Source of the DNA: Brevinematales bacterium | GTDB taxonomy: Bacteria; Spirochaetota; Brevinematia; Brevinematales; Thermospiraceae | Assembly (NCBI GenBank): GCA_026417555.1 | Contig: JAOADA010000001.1 | Location: 84,195-148,194, forward strand | Reading direction: 5' to 3' | Length of the DNA: 64,000 bases | Shown: one piece after another, positions 26,010 through 34,365 of the stretch | Layout: every line of letters begins with the position of its first letter | Position numbering within the stretch: position 1 is the first letter of the stretch | The notes under the pieces: generated by a model | The model's input: the letters and a program-made list of their open reading frames with translations, nothing else | Database searches by the model: none | What the model was told of the DNA's origin: nothing | Translations under genes and position numbers: made by a program

Positions 26010-28165
26010 GATTTGATGAACCTTTGCCTATTCGTATCATGATGGGGTTGCTGATTGGGGCTTTTGGAGTGAGTGCTCTCTTTTTGACGTTGGCGTATTG
26101 GCCATCGTCTTTTCGAGAGTATCAGATAGGACTTGCGTCTCCTCGCCAGGTGGTTTCTTGGTATACCTTTGCCTATGAGAATCAACAAGCAGCTTCTCAC
26201 GTGAAGAAGGAGATAGAGAAGAGTACTCCCTTTTATTATCGTGTAGTGCCAGGAAGTGAAGAAGAAAACAAACGTTTGGTTCAGGAGTGGTTGTCTGCAG
26301 CCACTAACAAAGAGAAAAGGGTTTTTGAGGCCTTTCTTGAACAGAGGAATTATACCTATAGTGAAAGGGTGAGAGAATATATTTTGGAGAACAGGGCTCT
26401 TCTTGCTAAATACGAGAACCGCTTCTTGTTCGTGGTAGAGTTTTTACAGCAGAATTTTCTTCTTGTGAAGAAAATGGTACCTGATCGGATGGAAGAGGTG
26501 TACCTTCAAAAAGGAAAGGAGATTCAGAGGTTTCCCTATGATCAGCTGTTGCTTATTCCTATAGAAAAATCTCAGATGCTGAGCCTTATCCGGCGTCTTT
26601 TCGGAGAGAGAAATGGTATTTTCTACGAGGCACTTGCAGAGATCCTTATCTCTTTACTCCAGCCGACGGCTGATCTGGATGAGGAGGCACGAGAGAGAAT
26701 GATAGCCTCTCAAGTGGTGCAACGGGTTCCTAGGGAGGTGATTCGGAAGGGAGAGGTTATTGTGGGAAGGGGAGTGGTACTGACAGCAGGAGATATAGAA
26801 AAACTCCAGGCGTACCGAAAGTACAAAGAAAATCTATTGTGGACGCGTTTTCCTGTTGTTTTGGGTATGATGCTAGTGGTTTTTGTGCTTTTTATTTATA
26901 GGTACCATCGGTATCAAGAGATCCTCTGGAAAAAATCTTCTTTTTTCTTGCTTTCGTTGATATTCTATGTGTTGCATCATGCACTTCTTTGGTATAGTCA
27001 TGTGTCGTTTGGTTCTTTCTTTTTGCCGGTGTTTTTGCATATTCCTTTTGCTATTGTAACACTCACACTGCCGATTCTTTTTCAGCAGCAACCTGTGGCT
27101 TTTGTGCTTCTTATCAATTATAGTTTGTATGCTGTTTTTTATCCTCTTATAGACGTGGTGAGTTTTACGAATTTGTTGTCTTTGTCTCTTTTTGCGTTGT
27201 ATACGGCTTCGCAGAAGAGAAAAACTTTTCAAAAGCGGTATGATTTTTTTGTGATTGGTATGGAGATTTTCTTACTTCAGCTGTTGTTTTCGTTTTTTTA
27301 TGAGTGGTTTTATCAAATCCATCTCAGTCTTTCAGATTGGTTTGTTGTGGGTCTTTTTGCTCTTGGAAATAGTCTCATTTCGGCTTTGGTGGCTTTTGCT
27401 ATTCTTCCTTTCTTTGAGAATATGTTTGGTATCCCGACGTATTTTCGTCTGACAGAATTGTCGTCACCATCGACAAGTCCTCTTTTGCGTCTGCTTCAAG
27501 AGAATGCTCCCGGTACCTATCTTCACTCTCAGCGATTGGGTGAGATGTGTGAGGTGGCGGCAGCAGAGATAGGAGCCGATGCCCTTCTTGCTAAGGTAGG
27601 GGCGTATTATCATGATGTGGGAAAACTTCAAACGCCAGAATTTTTTATTGAAAACCAGTCGGGAGATAATCCCCATGATGATATCAAACCTGGTCTTTCA
27701 ATTTCTGTGATCAAGCAGCATATAAAGTATGGAGTAGAACTTGCTCGTAAGTATCGTCTTCCCGAGGAGATAGTGGCTTTTATTGAGGAGCACCATGGGA
27801 CGACATCGATATCTTATTTCTACCATCAGGCCCTGAGGCTGTATGGAGAAGAAACCATTAATCCTGCAGATTATCAGTACCCTGGGCCGAAACCCCACTC
27901 TCTTGAGACAGCCATTTTGATGCTTGCTGATGGGGTTGAGGCAGCAACACGTGCCTATCAACAAAAGGGTGGGGAAACGAAGGTGACTATCCATGCTCTT
28001 GAAGATATTGTTGATGATATCATTGAACAGCGGCTTCAGTCTGGTCAGTTAGACGAGTGTCCCATTACCTTTGCTCAGGTGAGAAAGATTCGAGATGCCT
28101 TTGTGGAGTACCTTACAGCAGCTTTCCATAAACGGATGGACTACGCTCCAAGGAGAGAGGGATGA
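26006..28165 (+). CDS. pgpH: 7TM-HD (PgpH-type) cyclic-di-AMP phosphodiesterase-like membrane protein
   Basis: The 719-residue protein has one N-terminal membrane segment (about 10-32), a large extracytoplasmic 7TMR-HDED domain (about 33-280) and a bundle of about seven membrane segments (285-485). A cytoplasmic HDIG domain follows (about 500-690). The HD pair falls at about residues 535-536 in YYHDVGK, with further metal ligands in EEHHGT and LADGVEA. PgpH proteins hydrolyse c-di-AMP and so affect wall and potassium balance. Both borders are ATGA overlaps, with phoH and with the Bat-like gene. Confidence 0.9.
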   Translation: MRFDEPLPIRIMMGLLIGAFGVSALFLTLAYWPSSFREYQIGLASPRQVVSWYTFAYENQQAASHVKKEIEKSTPFYYRVVPGSEEENKRLVQEWLSAATNKEKRVFEAFLEQRNYTYSERVREYILENRALLAKYENRFLFVVEFLQQNFLLVKKMVPDRMEEVYLQKGKEIQRFPYDQLLLIPIEKSQMLSLIRRLFGERNGIFYEALAEILISLLQPTADLDEEARERMIASQVVQRVPREVIRKGEVIVGRGVVLTAGDIEKLQAYRKYKENLLWTRFPVVLGMMLVVFVLFIYRYHRYQEILWKKSSFFLLSLIFYVLHHALLWYSHVSFGSFFLPVFLHIPFAIVTLTLPILFQQQPVAFVLLINYSLYAVFYPLIDVVSFTNLLSLSLFALYTASQKRKTFQKRYDFFVIGMEIFLLQLLFSFFYEWFYQIHLSLSDWFVVGLFALGNSLISALVAFAILPFFENMFGIPTYFRLTELSSPSTSPLLRLLQENAPGTYLHSQRLGEMCEVAAAEIGADALLAKVGAYYHDVGKLQTPEFFIENQSGDNPHDDIKPGLSISVIKQHIKYGVELARKYRLPEEIVAFIEEHHGTTSISYFYHQALRLYGEETINPADYQYPGPKPHSLETAILMLADGVEAATRAYQQKGGETKVTIHALEDIVDDIIEQRLQSGQLDECPITFAQVRKIRDAFVEYLTAAFHKRMDYAPRREG

Positions 28166-28950
28166 TGTGGTGGGTATGGTTGCTTGTGCCTCTTTTTCCG
28201 ACGAATGAGATTCCCATGATGAAGACGATTGAGGTTGTGTATCCTGTGAGGGAAAGAGTGATTTCCTACCAGTTTCTTGGGGAGTTGTCACCTTTTCTGT
28301 CTGTTGAGTCAAAAACCAATGATCGTGGGGTGGTGATGACGCTCTCTCATGTCTCACTCTCGCCTCTCACCCTTCCCCCTCTTGAGGTGACAGTTCTCTC
28401 CAATGGGAGGACAAATCGGTTACTTTTTGAGGGATGGGTGTTGAGGGTAGCGCCTACCAATGTTATGGTTTCTAATCTTCATCCCGTAGCGGATATTTAT
28501 CCTATCTATGACTTGTGGTGGATAGGATGGTTGCTACTTGTATTGGTGATTGGGGGAGGGGTGGGGTGGTTTTTCTGGCATAAAAACAAGAAAAAAGAGG
28601 TTTTTCAGGAACCACCTCTCTCTGAGGATCTTGAGGGTTTTCTTGAGCGTCTCCGGAAAGAGGGAGAAACTATGGAAGAAAAAGCTTACTATTCTGAGGT
28701 GGCCTATTTTATCCGGTGTGTTCTTGAAAAAGCCTATGGGTTTCCTGCAAAGGAAATGGGGAGTCAAGAGATCAAAGCGATGCTTCCTGTGGACAAAGAG
28801 AGAAAAGAGAGTATTTTGGATGTCCTCAAGTGGTGTGATAGAGTAAAGTATGCCAAACATACGACATCCCCGGAGAAACGTCGAGAAATTCTGCAAGAGA
28901 GTGAAAAGATATATCAGGATCTGTTTCATGAGAAGGAGGAGAAACCATGA
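28162..28950 (+). CDS. BatD-like single-span membrane protein
   Basis: The 262-residue product has a short N-terminal hydrophobic stretch and an extracytoplasmic beta-rich domain (about 20-110). One membrane segment lies near residues 118-138, followed by a basic KNKKKE stop-transfer and a helical cytoplasmic tail (about 145-262). Architecture and position before a VWA gene fit a shortened BatD or DUF4381 protein, components of Bacteroides-aerotolerance (Bat) operons. The moxR ATPase gene usual in such operons is not in this run. It overlaps pgpH and the VWA gene by ATGA junctions. Confidence 0.6.
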   Translation: MMWWVWLLVPLFPTNEIPMMKTIEVVYPVRERVISYQFLGELSPFLSVESKTNDRGVVMTLSHVSLSPLTLPPLEVTVLSNGRTNRLLFEGWVLRVAPTNVMVSNLHPVADIYPIYDLWWIGWLLLVLVIGGGVGWFFWHKNKKKEVFQEPPLSEDLEGFLERLRKEGETMEEKAYYSEVAYFIRCVLEKAYGFPAKEMGSQEIKAMLPVDKERKESILDVLKWCDRVKYAKHTTSPEKRREILQESEKIYQDLFHEKEEKP

Positions 28951-30005
28951 GGTTTTTGCATCCGTGGTATTTTCTCTCTCTTGTGGTGATTCCGTTGTAC
29001 CTTTGGCTTCGGCATGGGCATCCCTTTTGGGGCAAGAGGGGGGAGGCTTCTCTAGCGGTGTCAGATATTCGGCTCTTTGGAAGGGAAAATTTCTTGAGTC
29101 GTTGGTACCACTGGATTATGGATGCTTTGGTGGTTATGGGGATTTTTTGGGGGATAGTGGCTCTGGCACGACCCATAGGAGGACAGATGCTCTCTCAGGA
29201 CAATCTGTATGGAGTAGATATTGTTCTGGTGATGGATGTTTCTGAGACGATGCTCTTTGTGGATGAGATTCCCTCTTTCCTTGTGAAGCGCCATCTCTAT
29301 GGGGAAATAGTGTATGAGGATCCTACCGGAAAAATGGGGGAATATACTCGTCTTGAGTCCGCCAAAAGGGTTATCAAATCCTATGTAGAAAAGCAGTCAC
29401 AAAATCGTATAGGGGTGGTTCTCTTTGGAACGTATGCCTATACCCTTACCCCTCTGACGTATGATAGGGATATGGTTCTTCGGCTTCTTGAGGGAATAAC
29501 CTTCAATCCGGCTAATAACCGGACAGCTATAGGGATGGGAGTGGCCACAGCCATCAATCGGTTTGCTTCTTCCAAGGCAAAGAGCAAGGTGATTATTCTT
29601 CTCACGGATGGAATGAATAATGCGGGTCTTGTGGACCCGAAAACAGCAACCAGCATGGCTCGAGAAAAAAATATCCGTATCTATACGATTGGTTTTGGGA
29701 ATCCTGACGCTGTTCTCCAGCCAGTGGATCGTGCGGGACGCTTCTATGTTCTCAAATCAGGGGAATCCATAGATGAAAAACTCTTGGCTTGGATGGCAGA
29801 AGAGACAGGTGGAAAATATTATCGAGCCCATGATAGGCAAACTTTGGCTACTATTTATGATGATATTGATAGACTTGAGAAATCCAAGATCACCATTCAG
29901 CGACGACTCTTTTGGAAGGAGAATTTTTGGCCCTTTGCTTTTCTTTCTTGGCTCTGTTTTATGGTATGGATAGGGATTCAGGTGGTGTGGGTCCGTCTTC
30001 CGTAG
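28947..30005 (+). CDS. BatA-like von Willebrand factor A membrane protein
   Basis: The 352-residue protein has N-terminal membrane segments (about 8-22 and 55-75), a VWA domain (about 90-310) and a C-terminal membrane segment (about 328-350). The metal-ion-dependent adhesion site is complete but uses Thr at its third position: D97, S99 and T101 in MDVSETM. TPLTYDRD and the LTDGMNNAG motif follow. Between the first two strands is a longer insert (about residues 106-135) than I expect in BatA. Its 3' end overlaps convergent ybeY by 47 nt. Confidence 0.85.
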   Translation: MRFLHPWYFLSLVVIPLYLWLRHGHPFWGKRGEASLAVSDIRLFGRENFLSRWYHWIMDALVVMGIFWGIVALARPIGGQMLSQDNLYGVDIVLVMDVSETMLFVDEIPSFLVKRHLYGEIVYEDPTGKMGEYTRLESAKRVIKSYVEKQSQNRIGVVLFGTYAYTLTPLTYDRDMVLRLLEGITFNPANNRTAIGMGVATAINRFASSKAKSKVIILLTDGMNNAGLVDPKTATSMAREKNIRIYTIGFGNPDAVLQPVDRAGRFYVLKSGESIDEKLLAWMAEETGGKYYRAHDRQTLATIYDDIDRLEKSKITIQRRLFWKENFWPFAFLSWLCFMVWIGIQVVWVRLP

Positions 30006-30495
30006 CGTATTCAGGATAACGGGTGAGAAACCATTGAAGGTATTCGTCTTGTTTGGCAAACATCTCTTTTTCTTCGTGTTCGTCCTTTTCATGGTCGTAA
30101 CCCAACAGGTGAAGGGCTCCATGGATAGCGAGCCTTGCTATTTCCCCTTCCCATGAGAGGTCGTTTTCTTTTGCTTGGGCTTTTGCTTTTTCTGTGGAAA
30201 GAACAATATCCCCAAGCATCTGGTAGATATCCCCATCTTCATCTTCTCTGACTGTTTGGGAAAAGTCCTCTAAAGGTTCGCCTTCTTGGAGAGAAAAAGA
30301 GAGAACATCAGTAGCATAATCCTTGCCTCGATAGAGAGCATTGAGCTCTTGAATAGTAGGATTGTCGCAGAGAAGAAGCGAAACGCCGTAGTGAGCGGCC
30401 TGGTGTTCCGCAAGAATTTTTCTCAAAAGTTGGCTCAACCTGTCGAGAAAGAGAGGATTGTCAAAGGCTTCTTGTTCGTTTCGGATCTCTATCAT
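29959..30495 (-). CDS. ybeY: endoribonuclease YbeY / rRNA maturation factor
   Basis: YbeY is a zinc-dependent RNase involved in 16S rRNA 3'-end maturation and 70S quality control. The 178-residue protein has the HGALHLLGYDH signature with zinc ligands H125, H129 and H135, plus YATDVLSF and GDIVLS. AGGTGG lies just before the ATG at 30495; the in-frame GTG at 30504 has no such site. It starts 2 nt after the YfcE-like gene. Its last 47 nt overlap the end of the BatA-like gene on the other strand. Confidence 0.94.
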   Translation of the reverse strand: MIEIRNEQEAFDNPLFLDRLSQLLRKILAEHQAAHYGVSLLLCDNPTIQELNALYRGKDYATDVLSFSLQEGEPLEDFSQTVREDEDGDIYQMLGDIVLSTEKAKAQAKENDLSWEGEIARLAIHGALHLLGYDHEKDEHEEKEMFAKQDEYLQWFLTRYPEYATEDGPTPPESLSIP

Positions 30496-30497
30496 AT

Positions 30498-30986
30498 TTA
30501 CCACCTATCGGGGAGAAAAAGAAGTCGATGCTCTGTGATTTTGCCGCTGTCCAGCGTTACCATTCCGTAGTGACCATTCTGGAGAGCGCCTGGGTTGAAA
30601 TAGAAGATGTTCTCTTCTTCAAAAGATGCTTGTTCATGGGTATGTCCAAAAAGGACAAGATTTACCCCAAGGTGGAGGGCATGTTTTTTGAGAAACACGA
30701 GGGTAGAATGGACACTGTATCTATGACCATGGGTTGCAAGGAGTTTTACGCCATCGTATTCGGTGATGCGTTCCCAGTCAACGACGATGTTCATTTCTGG
30801 ATAGACGGTCTCCATATTTCCCTTGACAAGCACCAGAGGAAACCCATCATCCAAAAAGGACAACATATCATAGCTTTTGTCACCAAGGTGAAAAAGCACA
30901 TCAAATTCCTCACGATGTTTGCGAATAAGATCATAAATGCGATCCACTTTCCCATGAGAATCGCTGATCACCAACAAGCGGGTCAC
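30498..30986 (-). CDS. YfcE/MJ0936-type metallophosphodiesterase
   Basis: The 162-residue protein is a calcineurin-like phosphoesterase of the small YfcE type. It has all five metal-binding blocks: ISDSHG, HLGDKSYD, KGNME, ATHGH and FGHTHEQ. Such enzymes hydrolyse phosphodiesters in vitro; the physiological substrate is generally unknown. The start is a GTG at 30986, preceded by GGGAGG 4 nt upstream; the ATG overlapping it is out of frame. It lies 27 nt after the SAP/DUF4912 gene and 2 nt before ybeY, so the three form an operon. Confidence 0.9.
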   Translation of the reverse strand: MTRLLVISDSHGKVDRIYDLIRKHREEFDVLFHLGDKSYDMLSFLDDGFPLVLVKGNMETVYPEMNIVVDWERITEYDGVKLLATHGHRYSVHSTLVFLKKHALHLGVNLVLFGHTHEQASFEEENIFYFNPGALQNGHYGMVTLDSGKITEHRLLFLPDRW

Positions 30987-31013
30987 ATATCCTCCCTGCC
31001 CCCTTGTTTTCGG

Positions 31014-32132
31014 TTAGTTGAGACGCTCTTCTCGTGTTGTGTATTTGTTCACAAAAGGGGTGATCTCAATCGTTTCCACTCCATCCTCAGAGGTGGCCAC
31101 AAAGGGTATAGCATGGGAACCGTCTTTCAAGTAAAAACGTATGGAGAAGGTGCCTTCTGGGGTGAGTTGAATAGGTATTCCCCCTAAGGTAACACGGGCG
31201 GTTGGTTCTGTGGCTCCATAAACAATCAGTTCTGTATGAAGTTCTGCCCAAAATTTGCGTTTTCTTTCGCTTGGTTGTACTACAGCCATTCCGCCACTTC
31301 CCGAGGAGATCTGACCAGAGGAAAGCCCAGAGGGAACAGAGATCCATTCACTGACTACTTCTGATCCTACAAGTTTGTGAATAACATACCCGCCAGAGCG
31401 TTCAAAGAGCTTTTCTTGTTTTTCTGCGGCCACGCTCTCTTCTGATCGAAAGGAGGGCGATGGTTCATAGGGGCTGGCTGGTGATGGTCTTTCAGCAGGT
31501 TTGTCTCTCGGGACGGTGATAAAGTTTGAGCCTGTGAGTGAGATAAAAACACCATGCTTGATATATCCCAATTCTCCACGGTAGGTAACGTTAGGAAGAG
31601 GAACGTTGATATACCAGTTTTTGGCATTGAGGTTGACTTCTATATCCATCGTCTGTTTTTCCCCGTAAAAGAGGCGGATCACAAGTCCCAGTCCCTCTGA
31701 GAGGAGGGTATGTCTTGTGTTTTGGGAGAGGTCCCAATAAGCATGAATCCAGTAAGGATCCTGGACAAGAAGAGTGAGACGATCTTCGTTATAACTCTCA
31801 GGGATGTCGTAAATATCACTAAGGTCTGGAACAAGAGCAGGACGTGTTTGTCTATAGTCCTCAATCTCAAACTTTTTGCTTTCTCCTGCGGTGATAGGAT
31901 CAAAGGCCTCTCTTTTGGGTTCTGGTATGGGAGAGGTTTTTTTTCGGGGTGGAGATTTCTTTTCGTCTCCGGAAGGAGTTGTTTTTTTGAGTGGTTTTTT
32001 CTTTTCCCCCGACGAGAGAATCATTTCAATGATAGCGTCTTTGGTACTTGATGCCCCCACATTGATACCCCTCTCTTTGGCGAGTTCAAGAAGTTCGGCT
32101 TTGGTCTTCTTTTGAAGATCCGTCTTCGTCAT
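31014..32132 (-). CDS. SAP/Rho-N-like and DUF4912 domain protein
   Basis: The 372-residue protein opens with a Rho-N/SAP-like helix pair (about residues 1-45: LQKKTKAELLELAKERGI then STKDAIIEMIL), a type of nucleic-acid-binding domain. A Lys/Pro/Ser-rich linker follows (about 46-90). The DUF4912 domain (about 105-200; LTLLVQDPYWIHAYWDL) comes next, then a Ser/Pro-rich stretch and a second beta-rich module (about 300-365). DUF4912 has no settled function. It leads an operon with the YfcE-like gene and ybeY, with its own consensus promoter and an AAGGAGGG ribosome binding site. Confidence 0.82.
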   Translation of the reverse strand: MTKTDLQKKTKAELLELAKERGINVGASSTKDAIIEMILSSGEKKKPLKKTTPSGDEKKSPPRKKTSPIPEPKREAFDPITAGESKKFEIEDYRQTRPALVPDLSDIYDIPESYNEDRLTLLVQDPYWIHAYWDLSQNTRHTLLSEGLGLVIRLFYGEKQTMDIEVNLNAKNWYINVPLPNVTYRGELGYIKHGVFISLTGSNFITVPRDKPAERPSPASPYEPSPSFRSEESVAAEKQEKLFERSGGYVIHKLVGSEVVSEWISVPSGLSSGQISSGSGGMAVVQPSERKRKFWAELHTELIVYGATEPTARVTLGGIPIQLTPEGTFSIRFYLKDGSHAIPFVATSEDGVETIEITPFVNKYTTREERLN

Positions 32133-32162
32133 AAGCCCTCCTTACCTGATATTCGTGTAGTT

Positions 32163-32191
32163 ATTGTATGGGGAAGAAAAGCATCTGTCAA
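32163..32191 (-). promoter_or_regulatory. minus-strand promoter for SAP/DUF4912-yfcE-ybeY
   Basis: Read on the minus strand, TTGACA (32191-32186) and TACAAT (32168-32163) are exactly 17 bp apart, about 30 nt before the start codon at 32132. Confidence 0.8.
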
Positions 32192-32276
32192 GTGAAAGGA
32201 GAAAAAAATATGAATTTGAAAATACTTTGGGGATTCTCTTGAAACAAAGTGTGAGATGAGGAAGTGAAGAGAGGTA

Positions 32277-33200
32277 TTAGATCGTTTGGAGGGTCTTAAC
32301 TCGTGTAAGAAAAATATGTTCAAGAGAGGGAAGGGTTTTTTCTATTGAAACCGATGGGTATCCCAACAAAGAAAGGTGCTGTTGAAGGGTAGCGAGGTCT
32401 ATGGTCGGGGGTACGACGATGTGGATGGTATTTCCGAAAAGGGCCCTATGGAGAACCCAGGGAAGAGAAGCCAGTGAGTGAAAAAGTTCGAGAAGATGAT
32501 TGTCTTCGAGAACATAGACACCATGCTCAAATGTTTCTTTTAGCCGTTGAGGAGAGTTATCAGCGATGAGCCTTCCTCCCATAATGAGTCCTATGCGGTG
32601 ACAGTACTCTGCTTCTTCCATATAATGAGTAGTGACAAAGATGGTTTTTCCCTGATGGGCAAGGGTATAAATAATTTCCCAAAACTTTTTTCTCATGAGA
32701 GGATCAACACCAGATGTGGGTTCGTCAAGAAAGAGGATCTGAGGATCATGGATAAGGGCTGCCGCAAGAGCAAGCCGTTGTTTTATCCCTGTGGGCAAAT
32801 TTCTGGTGGGAGTCGCTGGGGAAACGGGGATTTCCATTTCTTCCAAAAGTTTTTTTATCCTGGCGGAGAGGAGTGGAGATGTGACCCCATACAACCCCCC
32901 GAAGAAAGCAAGATTTTCTTCTAAGGAGAGATCGTCGTAAAGTGAAAAACGCTGAGACATATAGCCGATGTTTTGTTTGATAGGTTCTTGTTCCTTGACA
33001 ATATCAAACCCCAAGATAGAACCTTTTCCTTCTGTGGGAGTCAAGATACCACAGAGCATCTTGATGGTGGTTGTCTTGCCTGCACCATTAGGTCCGAGAA
33101 ATCCAAAGATTTCTCCTTTTTTGACCGTGAAGGAAATCTTGTTGACGGCAACAAAAGTATGAAATGTTTTGGTGAGGTTTTGGACGACAACCGTTTCCAT
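32277..33200 (-). CDS. ABC-2 exporter ATP-binding protein (second ATPase of the operon)
   Basis: The 307-residue ATPase has Walker A GPNGAGKTT, a divergent signature LPTGIKQRL in place of LSGG, Walker B ILFLDEPTSGVD and a switch His in VTTHYMEEAE. The altered signature resembles the second half of YbhF-type ATPases. A C-terminal domain of about 80 residues follows. The ATG at 33200 is preceded by AGAGGA; the in-frame start at 33242 would lie inside the permease gene. It is last in the five-gene exporter operon, 10 nt after a permease gene. Confidence 0.92.
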   Translation of the reverse strand: METVVVQNLTKTFHTFVAVNKISFTVKKGEIFGFLGPNGAGKTTTIKMLCGILTPTEGKGSILGFDIVKEQEPIKQNIGYMSQRFSLYDDLSLEENLAFFGGLYGVTSPLLSARIKKLLEEMEIPVSPATPTRNLPTGIKQRLALAAALIHDPQILFLDEPTSGVDPLMRKKFWEIIYTLAHQGKTIFVTTHYMEEAEYCHRIGLIMGGRLIADNSPQRLKETFEHGVYVLEDNHLLELFHSLASLPWVLHRALFGNTIHIVVPPTIDLATLQQHLSLLGYPSVSIEKTLPSLEHIFLTRVKTLQTI

Positions 33201-33210
33201 AGTATTTCCT

Positions 33211-34365
33211 CTACTCAAGATGTTTGGCAAAACGCTTCCCACTGACGAGAAACATACTCAACCCGATCACAAAAAGAAACAGAATTTGTGGCCAAAGGAT
33301 GCGTATTCCGGCTCCTTTCAGGAAAAGGCCACGAACAACATCGAGAAAATGCCGCATAGGATTTGCATAGGTAAGAAGTTGAACCACGGGAGGCATGGAT
33401 TCAATGGGAAAGGCAAAGCCGGAGAACAGCAAGGCAGGGAGCATAAAAAGAACAACCGTCAAAATGGCCTGCTGTTGATTCTGTGAGATAGTTGAGATAA
33501 AAAGCCCAATAGCCGTTGTGGTGAGAAGAAATTCTACGGAAACAAGGAGCAGGAGAAGAAAACTCCCAGAGAAGGGTACGTGAAACCAAAAGATAAGCAA
33601 GAGAGAAACCATTATAGTATCTACAAAACCTACTATCATATAGGGAAGTGTTTTTCCAACGACGAGTTCAGCTGGCCGCAAAGGGGAAACAATGAGCTGA
33701 TCAAGGGTATTGTTTTCCCTCTCCTTGACCACCGACATAGCTGTCAGCAAAATGGTAATCATAGAAATGAGAAGACCAAAAATCCCCGAGAGATAGAAAT
33801 TTCTGCTTGAGAGTCCTGGATTAAAGAATACCCTTTCCTCTATTGCTATGGAAGAAGGAAGGGCTTGTATGCTTCCATTTTGGCGAATCATGAAAGCTTT
33901 TTGTATACTCTTTTGATGATAAGGAAGCATGACCTCTTGAAAAAGTCCTTGCATAGCGGCGATCACGAGAGAACTGCGACTAGAATCTGTGCCGTCCACC
34001 AGAATCTGGAGAGAGACCTGTTTTCCGTTTTGAAGGTTTTGTTCAAATTGTGGGGGAATATGAAGGAACATATCGATCTTTCCTGTATCGAAGAGAAGAT
34101 TGACTGTCTTTTCATCCTGGACATAGGTCTCTACAAAGAAAATCCCACTCCCTGTGAATTTTTCTATCAAGTGACGGCTTTCTGCTGACCTATCTTCGTC
34201 CCACACGGCAAGACGGACATTTTTGAGATCTGTATTGATGGCGTATCCGAAGACAAGAAGCATTGCCACAGGTGGGACAAAAAGTACCACACGCATTCTG
34301 ATGTCACGAAAAATTTGTGTGAACTCTTTTTGAAGAAGGGTGAGAAGGATTCCATGGCGAATCAT
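33211..34365 (-). CDS. ABC-2 type permease (YbhR/YhhJ-like)
   Basis: The 384-residue protein has one N-terminal membrane segment (about 24-42), a large extracytoplasmic domain (about 45-180) and five or six C-terminal membrane segments, ending in the family block YANPMRHFLDVVRGLFLKG. This arrangement is typical of ABC2_membrane_3 permeases of the Ybh drug-export type. The start overlaps the previous permease stop (ATGA), and TTTGGAGG precedes it. The two permeases are related in sequence order and probably form a heterodimer. Confidence 0.92.
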   Translation of the reverse strand: MIRHGILLTLLQKEFTQIFRDIRMRVVLFVPPVAMLLVFGYAINTDLKNVRLAVWDEDRSAESRHLIEKFTGSGIFFVETYVQDEKTVNLLFDTGKIDMFLHIPPQFEQNLQNGKQVSLQILVDGTDSSRSSLVIAAMQGLFQEVMLPYHQKSIQKAFMIRQNGSIQALPSSIAIEERVFFNPGLSSRNFYLSGIFGLLISMITILLTAMSVVKERENNTLDQLIVSPLRPAELVVGKTLPYMIVGFVDTIMVSLLLIFWFHVPFSGSFLLLLLVSVEFLLTTTAIGLFISTISQNQQQAILTVVLFMLPALLFSGFAFPIESMPPVVQLLTYANPMRHFLDVVRGLFLKGAGIRILWPQILFLFVIGLSMFLVSGKRFAKHLE

